Source of the DNA: Candidatus Eiseniibacteriota bacterium
GTDB lineage: Bacteria; Eisenbacteria; RBG-16-71-46; CAIMUX01
Direction of reading: 5' to 3'
DNA length: 64,000 bases
Assembly: GCA_029569475.1 (NCBI GenBank)
Contig: JAKQSZ010000035.1
Span: 20,253-84,252, forward strand
The position numbers were made by a program, and so were the translations under genes. Of the stretch, positions 1 through 6,830 are shown piece by piece; position 1 is the stretch's first letter, and each line of letters starts with the position of its first letter. Under the pieces are notes generated by a model that was not told the DNA's origin, made no database searches, and saw nothing but the letters and a program-made list of their open reading frames with translations.

Positions 1-1
1 G

Positions 2-157
2 GTCATCGTGGCCCACCTGCGGGAGAACGACCTCTTCTCAGACCGGCGAATCTCACGCTTGATCGTCCGCGCCAAGGTGCGTGATCTCAGGGAGTTCGCG
101 GCCGGGCGACTGACCGAGGCCGACGCCAGGAACCGGATCCGGGTCGAGGAGTATTGA
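2..157 (+). CDS. C-terminal end of a truncated gene, function unknown
   Basis: An open frame enters from the left edge and runs 51 codons to a TGA at 155-157. The visible peptide is charged (for example RISRLIVRAKVRDLREF) and looks helical and soluble, with no membrane segment. The body of the gene lies outside the window, so no family can be assigned. It is on the same strand as the next two small genes, whose first start follows about 100 bases later, so it may head the same transcript. Confidence 0.5.
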   Translation, partial: VIVAHLRENDLFSDRRISRLIVRAKVRDLREFAAGRLTEADARNRIRVEEY

Positions 158-259
158 GCGGCGCCCCGGCCTCGGACGTTGGAGCCTGCAACCCAGGATC
201 CTGCCCCGACGTACTCCTGTGGCGTTCCCGCCCTATCCCGGGTGCCTTGGAGGTCATGC

Positions 260-847
260 ATGCGCGTCCTGTCTTCTGTTGCGGTCGTCTTCTTTCTCTG
301 CACGACCATCTGGTTGGCGGTTCCCTCCCGCGCCGCGGCGGAAGGTCCTCTCTGGTTCCACCTCGAGGTGGTGGTTTTGGGCAGTGACTCCGAAACCGTC
401 AAGGTCAATCTCCCGATGAAACTCCTCAAGGCCATGCTGCCTCACCTCCGCGCGCAATACCTCTCGGAGGAGACCTTCCGGATGCACGGCGGACTCACCG
501 AGGCGGAATTGCGAGACATTCTCTCGTCAGTCCGGGAGGCCGAAGACGGCTCCACCATCGAGGTCGAAACCAATGACCGGAGGGTCAGGGCGGTCCGGCA
601 GAAGGATGTGGTGGAGGTGGAGGTCGTGGCGCGACGAACGTCGGACGAGGCCGTCAGGCTCCGAATCCACGAACAGGTCCTGGACGGACTTCTGGCCGGC
701 GAACCGGGGGAAATCGATGTGACGACGGCCCTGGAGCGGATCGGTTCGGATCGGACCGGGGGACTTCCTTCCGGGGATCTCGTCACGGTGACGAACGACT
801 TGAACCGGGTCCGTATCTGGGTGGACGGCAACAGCACGATTGACTGA
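260..847 (+). CDS. Small exported protein with two related beta-type units, unknown function
   Basis: 195 residues. The start chosen is the ATG directly after GGAGG (249-253) because it begins a normal signal peptide (MRVLSSVAVVFFL, then a cleavage-like AAAEG); a longer in-frame start at 179 would put about 27 residues ahead of it. The mature part has two similar units: LWFHLEVVVLGSDSETVKVN near the N-terminus and a second V-E-V-E-V-V-A-R-R unit with VRLRI near residue 130. Both are hydrophobic beta strands followed by a V-x-L-P/R-I helix cap. The next gene repeats the same plan, so the two probably arose by duplication. No catalytic motif is visible and the role is unknown. Confidence 0.7.
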   Translation: MRVLSSVAVVFFLCTTIWLAVPSRAAAEGPLWFHLEVVVLGSDSETVKVNLPMKLLKAMLPHLRAQYLSEETFRMHGGLTEAELRDILSSVREAEDGSTIEVETNDRRVRAVRQKDVVEVEVVARRTSDEAVRLRIHEQVLDGLLAGEPGEIDVTTALERIGSDRTGGLPSGDLVTVTNDLNRVRIWVDGNSTID

Positions 848-923
848 CCGTCCAGGTTCGGAAGCGAAGGACGCCAGGCTTCAGGCCAGTGGCTCACCGC
901 TCCGGCCAGACTTGGAGGACAGG

Positions 924-1373
924 ATGATTTCACGCACCAACCAGCTCGCGGCCATCATCGGAGCGCTGTCCCTGGCCGCAGCCTTGATGGTGGTCGGGTT
1001 GATCGGGTTCGTCGCGCGCTCAGGAGAACTGGTGGTACGCGTCGACTCGACCCGTGGCGACGATGTTCACATCCGTGTGCCGGGCGCGCTGGCAAAGGCT
1101 GGGGTCTCCATGATTCCGGCCAGGTTCTTCAGCTGCGTGGAGGATCGACATAGCGCCTGGAAGGCCCTCGTTCTCGAGGCATGCCGCGACATGGACCACC
1201 AGCCTGACTTCGACCTGTTGCAGGCAACCACCGACACTGAAGAGGTCCGGATCGCCAAACGGGGCGGCAGTATCGAGCTCCGCGTGGATTCTCCGTCCGA
1301 GCGGGTGCGCCTGTCCGTGCCGGTCGGCCTGGCCCGTTACGTCCTGGAGCGTTTCGCTTCAGATCTCTCCTGA
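924..1373 (+). CDS. Small membrane-anchored paralogue of the preceding gene
   Basis: 149 residues. The ATG at 924 is preceded by GGAGGACAG and starts a single transmembrane segment (about residues 8-30, LAAIIGALSLAAALMVVGLI). The remainder is extracytoplasmic and again holds two copies of the same unit: GELVVRVDSTRGDDVHIRVP and, near the end, SIELRVDSPSERVRLSVPVG. It follows the preceding gene by 76 bases on the same strand, so co-expression is likely. Weak resemblance to short uncharacterised bacterial proteins with V-x-V-x-V-P-x-x-L units is my impression only. Function unknown. Confidence 0.7.
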   Translation: MISRTNQLAAIIGALSLAAALMVVGLIGFVARSGELVVRVDSTRGDDVHIRVPGALAKAGVSMIPARFFSCVEDRHSAWKALVLEACRDMDHQPDFDLLQATTDTEEVRIAKRGGSIELRVDSPSERVRLSVPVGLARYVLERFASDLS

Positions 1374-1397
1374 CCTGGCCAGGTCGGGGCCAGGTCC

Positions 1398-2348
1398 ATG
1401 ACTCGGAAGACTCCCGAGGCCACATCCCACCCGGTTTCCCCCGTGAGTGCCGGCCCGATTCCACTCGATCCAGCAGAACCCGACGGATCAGATCCGAGGC
1501 CGGCCGCGCCCCCCATGAGCGCAGAGCGCTCCGCCGAGACCGCATGGAGGTGGGTCGATCTGCGGTCGCGCGCGGCGTGGCAACGTGGCCACCTCCCCGG
1601 TTCAGCGTCGTTGCCCGTACGCGTCGCGCAGCAACGGCTCTTCATGTTTCCTCCCAGATCCCGTCCGGTGGCGTTTCTTGCCTCCGACCGGGAAGTTGCC
1701 AAGAGGGCAGCGGCCTGGTTGCAGTCCAAGGGTTGGGCGAGTGTTGGCTACAGCGCGCGCACGGCGGAGGAGATTCCCCGCCGGATGATGGTCAGCGGAG
1801 GGCTTCCGGAGCGAATCTGGGAGCCCACACCGCTGCTCGCGCAGTATGAGCCCTTTCTTCCTGTGGACGGGATGGCCTGCGATCTAGCATGCGGGTCCGG
1901 GCGTGACACGGTCTTCCTGGCGTGCCAGGGCCGCGTGGCCTGGGGAGTCGATCGCCTCCCTGACGCGCTATCCCAGGCGAGAACGCTCGCGCGGGAGGCG
2001 GGTGCCGGCGGGCGCGCCCGCTTCCGGCTGGTGGATCTCAAATCGCCGGACCAGCGGGGACGATTGCTGCGGGAAGGACGATTCCATATCGTGACCTGCT
2101 TTCGTTTTCTCGACCGCGCGCTCCTCCCGGCGATCTCCCGCGCGCTCGCCCCCGGCGGCTGGGTCATCGTGCAAACGTTCCTGGAAGGACAGAGGCTCCT
2201 GAAAGGACACCCCCGCCGGGCGGCAAGTCTCCTGGAGCCGGGGGAACTCCAGGCGGCCTTTGACGGACACGATGTCGTCCACTACCACGAAGGGATCGCC
2301 GGCCATACCCATGATCTGCTGGCTTCCCTGGTGGCGCGGCGTGCCTGA
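1398..2348 (+). CDS. Rhodanese-like domain fused to SAM-dependent methyltransferase
   Basis: 316 residues. Residues about 45-120 look like a rhodanese fold (WVDLRSRAAWQRGHLPGSASLP, then VAFLASDREVAKRAA). The loop that normally carries the catalytic Cys reads FLASD here, so sulfur transfer by this domain is unlikely. Residues about 150-315 are a class I methyltransferase of the TehB/Methyltransf type: motif I is DLACGSGRDTVFLA, followed by GVDRLPDAL and, later, LAPGGWVIVQTF. The substrate is unknown. The N-terminal domain may act as a binding or regulatory module. A downstream in-frame ATG at 1515 would remove only a disordered N-terminus, so the exact start is uncertain. Confidence 0.8.
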   Translation: MTRKTPEATSHPVSPVSAGPIPLDPAEPDGSDPRPAAPPMSAERSAETAWRWVDLRSRAAWQRGHLPGSASLPVRVAQQRLFMFPPRSRPVAFLASDREVAKRAAAWLQSKGWASVGYSARTAEEIPRRMMVSGGLPERIWEPTPLLAQYEPFLPVDGMACDLACGSGRDTVFLACQGRVAWGVDRLPDALSQARTLAREAGAGGRARFRLVDLKSPDQRGRLLREGRFHIVTCFRFLDRALLPAISRALAPGGWVIVQTFLEGQRLLKGHPRRAASLLEPGELQAAFDGHDVVHYHEGIAGHTHDLLASLVARRA

Positions 2349-2460
2349 ATCGGCTAATCTCCTTCTGATTCGTCATGAATCCTGGCCCGGTCCTGACGCC
2401 GGGCCTCCTTTCAGTCAGCCTGGCCGGTCGAGAGCTCTTTGCAAGGGGAGGGGAGGATCG

Positions 2461-3258
2461 ATGCAGAGGAGATTCCACATGGGCGCGGCCGCGCTGGCCG
2501 GAGCCCTGGCGTTGTCCATCGGGGCGCTTCTGGTCGACGGCCCGCAAGCCGCCGTCCCCGGCGCCCAGGCCGCAATCCTGGTCGACGGCGACTTTTCGGG
2601 CAGCTCCAGCGGCAAGCAACTTCGAGCCGAAGGTAAGGCGCCGGGCTGGTTCGAGAGCCGCCGGGACAAGGCCGCGGGACGCAAGCGGCTGATGTTGAGC
2701 GTCAAGGATGTGGCCGGCAACACCACGCCCAAGGCGTTCATCAAGGGTAGCGCGGCGTACAACACCTATCTTTCACAGGCGTTCACCCAGCCGCAGTCCG
2801 GGACCCTTTCCCTGAAGTGGGACATCCTGGTCAAGGAGGTCGGGCCTCAGTACAACCGCTCGGCCTTCCAGATGATCGGCGACGATTCCGCCAAGGGCAA
2901 AGGCCCCAATGCCACCGGCACCGAGCGGTTCGTCTTCCTCGCCTATGAGAACGCGGCCACCAAGGGCAAACTCAACCTCTTCGCCTTCGAAGGAGGGGAC
3001 GGCGGCCTGAACAAACGCACCTTGGTCGCAAGGGATCTCGATGCCGGCAAGTGGTACACGGTGCGCGTTGATGCCGATGTCGCCGGGAGGTCCTACAAGG
3101 TGACCGTGAGCGGAACGGGAACGGCAGCTCAGTCGGCCACCGTGAAGGCATTCGCGGCCAAGGGCAAGCAGCCTCCTTCCAAGCTCACCCACGTCAGCTT
3201 CGCTTCCTGGAACGATGGGCCCGGGGCCTTCTACGTCGACAACGTCGGACAGCCCTGA
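2461..3258 (+). CDS. Exported concanavalin/LamG-like protein, unknown ligand
   Basis: 265 residues. The ATG follows a strong purine-rich site (GGGGAGG) and opens a signal peptide, MQRRFHMGAAALAGALALSIGALLVDG. The mature protein begins ILVDGDFSGSSSG, then alternates polar and aromatic beta strands (SGTLSLKWDILVKEVG, AFQMIGDDS, RFVFLAYE, WYTVRVDADVAGRSYKVTVSG) and ends with FYVDNVGQP. This jelly-roll pattern is typical of extracellular concanavalin-like or LamG modules, often carbohydrate- or surface-binding. No catalytic residues can be picked out. It stands alone, followed by a GC-rich hairpin. Confidence 0.7.
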   Translation: MQRRFHMGAAALAGALALSIGALLVDGPQAAVPGAQAAILVDGDFSGSSSGKQLRAEGKAPGWFESRRDKAAGRKRLMLSVKDVAGNTTPKAFIKGSAAYNTYLSQAFTQPQSGTLSLKWDILVKEVGPQYNRSAFQMIGDDSAKGKGPNATGTERFVFLAYENAATKGKLNLFAFEGGDGGLNKRTLVARDLDAGKWYTVRVDADVAGRSYKVTVSGTGTAAQSATVKAFAAKGKQPPSKLTHVSFASWNDGPGAFYVDNVGQP

Positions 3259-3281
3259 GTTCAGCCAAGACCATTCCACCG

Positions 3282-3309
3282 GGCCGGCGGCGGCTCTCGA
3301 CCGCCGGCC
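3282..3309. terminator. GC-rich hairpin after the LamG-like gene
   Basis: A perfect 9-bp stem (GGCCGGCGG at 3282-3290 with CCGCCGGCC at 3301-3309) around a 10-base loop lies 24 bases past the stop codon. There is no T tract, so it is terminator-like rather than a textbook intrinsic terminator. Confidence 0.5.
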
Positions 3310-3372
3310 TGAGGTCCCGGAGGCTTCCCGGGGACCACCCCGGCTGGACCACCCGGACCCGATCTGACTGGT

Positions 3373-3654
3373 TTAGAAGTCCGGCGCGGGCTTCCCGGTG
3401 ATCTTTTCCACGGCGATCTTGAAGACATCCACGTTCTGTGCCGTGTCCCGTTCCATGGCCGCCTTGGTCGAGGGCATCTTCGTCTCGATCGCCAACCGCA
3501 TCCGTCCCTGTGGGCCAGCCAGGCGGCCCACGTATTGATAGTACCTAAGCAGCCTTTCCGCCACGGCGCCCTCCGAAGTTCGCGTCAACATGTGCCTGGA
3601 CGTTGACCGGTGCTCCCCTACCCAGACCGCTGGGGGCGGGGTCTCCTTGCACAT
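3373..3654 (-). CDS. Small hypothetical protein
   Basis: 93 residues. The start is chosen at 3654 because GGGAGG sits six bases upstream. The N-terminal 35 residues are unremarkable. The last 65 (from AERLLRYYQYVGRLAG to ITGKPAPDF) look like real protein: amphipathic helices, balanced charge and a normal composition. It converges with the exported LamG-like gene on the other strand. No family is recognised. A shorter start at 3591 is possible but has a weaker ribosome-binding site. Confidence 0.45.
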   Translation of the reverse strand: MCKETPPPAVWVGEHRSTSRHMLTRTSEGAVAERLLRYYQYVGRLAGPQGRMRLAIETKMPSTKAAMERDTAQNVDVFKIAVEKITGKPAPDF

Positions 3655-4088
3655 CGCCGTCCCTCCCGTCCGGCACAGACGGTTGACCGCGACAGGGCCA
3701 GCCGAAGAAGGCGACACCCCATCCGAAGGCATGACCCCATTCTCCAGATCGGACCGGTCGGCACCGGTCTTGAAGATTGTCGGAAATTCTCGGACGTTCG
3801 ATCGGGTCGCCGGCCGCTGCCTGTGCCTGGCGACGCAGCGATCTCGTAGGCCTGGACGGCGCGGTCTGCAGGTCGGATCGAGCGCGGGGTCAAAACGGTG
3901 GAGGGGAGGGCCTGGCGCGCCGATGCAGGAATCGGGGGGCGTGCTGACGCTGGAGCTGTCGCCATGGGCTGCCGGGGTTCCACGCGGTTCACCTCTCTGT
4001 CCGGTGCGCACGGCCAGCCGGCCACCGGGCATCCGCGCTCGAGCCGCGGTCGCGGGTTCTCCGATCGACGCGCCAGGAGGTCTTCAGA
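3655..4088. other. Intergenic stretch without a supported gene
   Basis: 434 bases between a small minus-strand gene and the FHA gene. The frames that stay open here have biased, arginine- and proline-rich translations typical of non-coding high-GC DNA. The one structured element is an inverted repeat, GACCGGT at 3752-3758 with ACCGGTC at 3763-3769 (4-base loop), which could be an operator or a weak hairpin. Confidence 0.5.
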
Positions 4089-4679
4089 ATGAATGCCGCT
4101 CGCCCGCAGGTCCAGGTGGCCTTGAGCTTGAACGGACGCCCTCTCCGACACTACGCCTTCAGCCAATCGTCGATCCTGATCGGGCGGGAGCCCTCGGCCG
4201 ACGTCTTCCTGGACAACCCCGGCGTCTCCCGCAACCATGCGCGTCTCCAGATCACCGAGGAGGGATGGCAGCTCCTGGACCTGGGAAGCGCAAATGGAAC
4301 CTACCTCGAAGGCGAACGGGTCGACCGGGCCATCCTGAAGGAGGAGAGCCAGGTCCAGGTCGGCAAGTTCACGCTCAGGATCGTGGCGCAGTCAGCGGCC
4401 GCAGAGCCCGGATCGATCGCCGCCCGTACCCCCGTCGACATGCTCGAACGGACGACCGTCCTGACCCGCGGCCAGTTGGCCGTCGTCATGTCGGCCGCCC
4501 GGGAACCATCCGATCCCGAGCTGCGGGCTTCGGCGGCGGAAGCCCCTCAGGCGAGTGTCATCGAGCTGGCGGGAGCCACCGGCGAACGCGCTCGTGCCGG
4601 ATTCTTCGGTTCCGCCGTCTTCTGGGGCCTCTGCATCGTGCTGGCGTTGCTCGCCGGGTTCTTTCTGGGGCGGCAATAG
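4089..4679 (+). CDS. FHA-domain protein with C-terminal membrane anchor
   Basis: 196 residues, preceded by AGGAGG. Residues about 8-98 are a forkhead-associated phosphothreonine-binding domain with its conserved run: ILIGREPSADVFLDNPGVSR, then NHARL, then LLDLGSANGTYLEGERV. The middle is a disordered linker. Residues about 173-194 form one hydrophobic segment (AVFWGLCIVLALLAGFFLG), so the protein is tail-anchored with the FHA domain probably in the cytoplasm. Such proteins read out Ser/Thr kinase activity, but no kinase gene lies nearby. Confidence 0.85.
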   Translation: MNAARPQVQVALSLNGRPLRHYAFSQSSILIGREPSADVFLDNPGVSRNHARLQITEEGWQLLDLGSANGTYLEGERVDRAILKEESQVQVGKFTLRIVAQSAAAEPGSIAARTPVDMLERTTVLTRGQLAVVMSAAREPSDPELRASAAEAPQASVIELAGATGERARAGFFGSAVFWGLCIVLALLAGFFLGRQ

Positions 4680-4835
4680 CCGGATCGCTCCCGCCTGAGA
4701 TCACGTCGGACCCGGGCGCACGCCGCCGCCTCACCCAACCCTGGCCCGGGAATCATCCCCTGGCGGATACGCCTCGGCGCCCGCCGGATGGGGGGGTGCA
4801 GGCGGTTTGCGCCTCGGACGATCGACGAGTGACGG

Positions 4836-6830
4836 TTAGCTGGATTTCGTTGATCGCACGATCGTCGGCGTGATGGTCCGCCGGCTGAGTCCGTCCTCGG
4901 ATATCGCGATGGTCTCCAGCGTCTGGCTTCCGTCTCCGAGCGGGAAGCGCAGAGTGAATGTCCCGTCCGGCCGCAGCGGAACCGTGACTCCCTGCACCGT
5001 GACGCTCGCGCCGGGCGCGGTAGCTCCGTGGATGACCAACTCCGTGTTGAGCACGAACCAGAACCCGCGCTCTGTTGTGTGCTCGGCAGAGTGTCCCTCC
5101 GGCTCTGCACTGTCGGAGCGTCCCGGCGGAGTGCTTGTACTTGGAGACTCGGCGAAGGAGTGCTCTTGCCGCGAGGATGCCGCATCCTCCGCCCCGGGCC
5201 CTTGCTGGACGTCCGGGGTCGCGCTCAGCGACGCGGTGCGATCGACGAGGGGCTCAGGATCAAAGCGCGATGCTGACCGCAGGCTCTCGACGCTGTCCCG
5301 CGGCACGGACTCTCCGCCCTGGATCGCGTCGGCCGCCTGATCTTGCACAGGCACGATCGGCTCTTCCCCGTTGCTCCATTCCGGCGTGTTGGTCAGCCCG
5401 GCCGTGTCCTCGAGCGAAGGCCACTCCGGCTCCGGCGCCGGAGCGTTGGGATCGGGCGCGGTCTCGACCGCATTGCTCGAGACGACCGGGAAGAACAACC
5501 CGTTGCGCGCCATGAACCCGATGTCCAGACGGTAGAGCCGGGCGGGAAGGTCAGCGGGAGCGTCGTGCGAGGTCGTGCCCTCCGCGAGCTCGATGTCGGT
5601 GAAGAGCGGAGCGGCGGCCCGCGGATGGCGCTTCGCCGGATAGGAGTGGAGCCGGGCCATGGAGCGCCGGTCGACCCACATCCCGCCCATCTCGCGGCGA
5701 GTCCTCTCCAGGGCCGGTTCCCCGATCTCCCAGAAGGCATGCAGAACCCTGGAATCCCGCAGCTGCAGCCGGCAACGATCGATCGAGTAGCTGACCGGGG
5801 AGGTGTCCGCCGGCGCTCCGCCGATTGCCGAGGGACGCGGCTCCGGAACCTCCGCTGAAGGGACTCGTCCCGGGATGCGCTCGATCGGGCGCCGGTCGGG
5901 TCGCGGCGGCCGGGTGCGGCCGTACGAGCCATCCTGTGCGAACGAGGTTTCGCCGTCGATGCGACGGCGGTCCGGCGAGCCCGGCGGCAGCGGCCGGTCA
6001 TCCGGCCGGCGCGATCGCGCCCCGGGGTGGTTTCGATCCCGCGCTCCGTCCCTGCGCAGACTCCGCTCGCGGCTGATGTACTCGGCGCGCGCGCGGATCC
6101 GTTCGGAACGCCGATCCTCGGGACGGCGATCGTCGGAACGCCGATCTTCAGGACGGTCCTGATCCGGGCGGCCCTGGTGGCCTCGCGGCCGGTTGTATTG
6201 CGGGACGTAAGCGCTGTTGCGGCGGGCTTCGCCGGTCCGGCGCAGTTCTTCCCGAGCTCCGAAGGAACGCTCGACGGCTCGCTGCCGCCCCCGCTCGGAT
6301 CGGTCCTGGAGCGACTCGGATTGTACCGACGGCGGCCCCGCGGGACGTCGCAGCCGGGGGGGCGGTTGGCGCAGGTTGTGTCCCTGGGGCCCGCCGAGGA
6401 ATCGGCCATAGTTCGGATCGCGTCCAAGCGCCACCGAGTTCCAGCCAGCGTCTTCATCGTCCTCGGGATCGTGACGCCCTTCGGGGCGCGGAGCCGCGGA
6501 GCGCCCCGGCTCCGGATCCCGCTGATCGACACGTGGCGAACGCGGGGCCGGCCGGGTGGAATCGGCCGAGTCGCGAGGAGAACCCGGTTCAGGCTCATCG
6601 CGCGGGGATGGCACTTCGGGTTCGCGCGCGGCCGGGCGGGACGCCTCCCCGGTTGCGCGCGCAGGCTGCCGGGTTGACGCGTCGGATGCGCGACCCCGCC
6701 CGGAGCCCAAGCTCGCGATGGCGGCGATCAGCTCGTCCTTGCTCATGGTGCTTCGACCTTTGACATCGCGGCGGCGGGCTTCTTCGAGAAGCTCCTGCCG
6801 TGTCATCTGACGCAATTCATCCTTGCGCAT
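4836..6830 (-). CDS. DUF4912 protein with N-terminal Rho_N-like motif
   Basis: 664 residues. The first 40 residues (DELRQMTRQELLEEARRRDV, then STMSKDELIAAI) match the SAP/Rho N-terminal helix-turn-helix motif. Residues about 45-345 are a very long disordered region dominated by Arg, Asp, Glu and Pro. Residues about 350-460 contain the DUF4912 core: a DSRVLHAFWEIGE segment and RLYRLDIGF, ending with FFPVVSSN. A C-terminal beta unit near residue 590 (GFWFVLNTELVIHGAT) is also usual in this family. The start overlaps the end of the upstream GH57 gene by 14 bases, indicating translational coupling. DUF4912 proteins are known to travel with GH57 alpha-glucan enzymes, so a role in polysaccharide metabolism is inferred. 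Confidence 0.8.
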   Translation of the reverse strand: MRKDELRQMTRQELLEEARRRDVKGRSTMSKDELIAAIASLGSGRGRASDASTRQPARATGEASRPAAREPEVPSPRDEPEPGSPRDSADSTRPAPRSPRVDQRDPEPGRSAAPRPEGRHDPEDDEDAGWNSVALGRDPNYGRFLGGPQGHNLRQPPPRLRRPAGPPSVQSESLQDRSERGRQRAVERSFGAREELRRTGEARRNSAYVPQYNRPRGHQGRPDQDRPEDRRSDDRRPEDRRSERIRARAEYISRERSLRRDGARDRNHPGARSRRPDDRPLPPGSPDRRRIDGETSFAQDGSYGRTRPPRPDRRPIERIPGRVPSAEVPEPRPSAIGGAPADTSPVSYSIDRCRLQLRDSRVLHAFWEIGEPALERTRREMGGMWVDRRSMARLHSYPAKRHPRAAAPLFTDIELAEGTTSHDAPADLPARLYRLDIGFMARNGLFFPVVSSNAVETAPDPNAPAPEPEWPSLEDTAGLTNTPEWSNGEEPIVPVQDQAADAIQGGESVPRDSVESLRSASRFDPEPLVDRTASLSATPDVQQGPGAEDAASSRQEHSFAESPSTSTPPGRSDSAEPEGHSAEHTTERGFWFVLNTELVIHGATAPGASVTVQGVTVPLRPDGTFTLRFPLGDGSQTLETIAISEDGLSRRTITPTIVRSTKSS

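Noticed and set aside
154..387. A 77-codon frame starting with TTG near the left edge
   Set aside because: It overlaps the signal-peptide gene that has a good ribosome site and family-like repeats.
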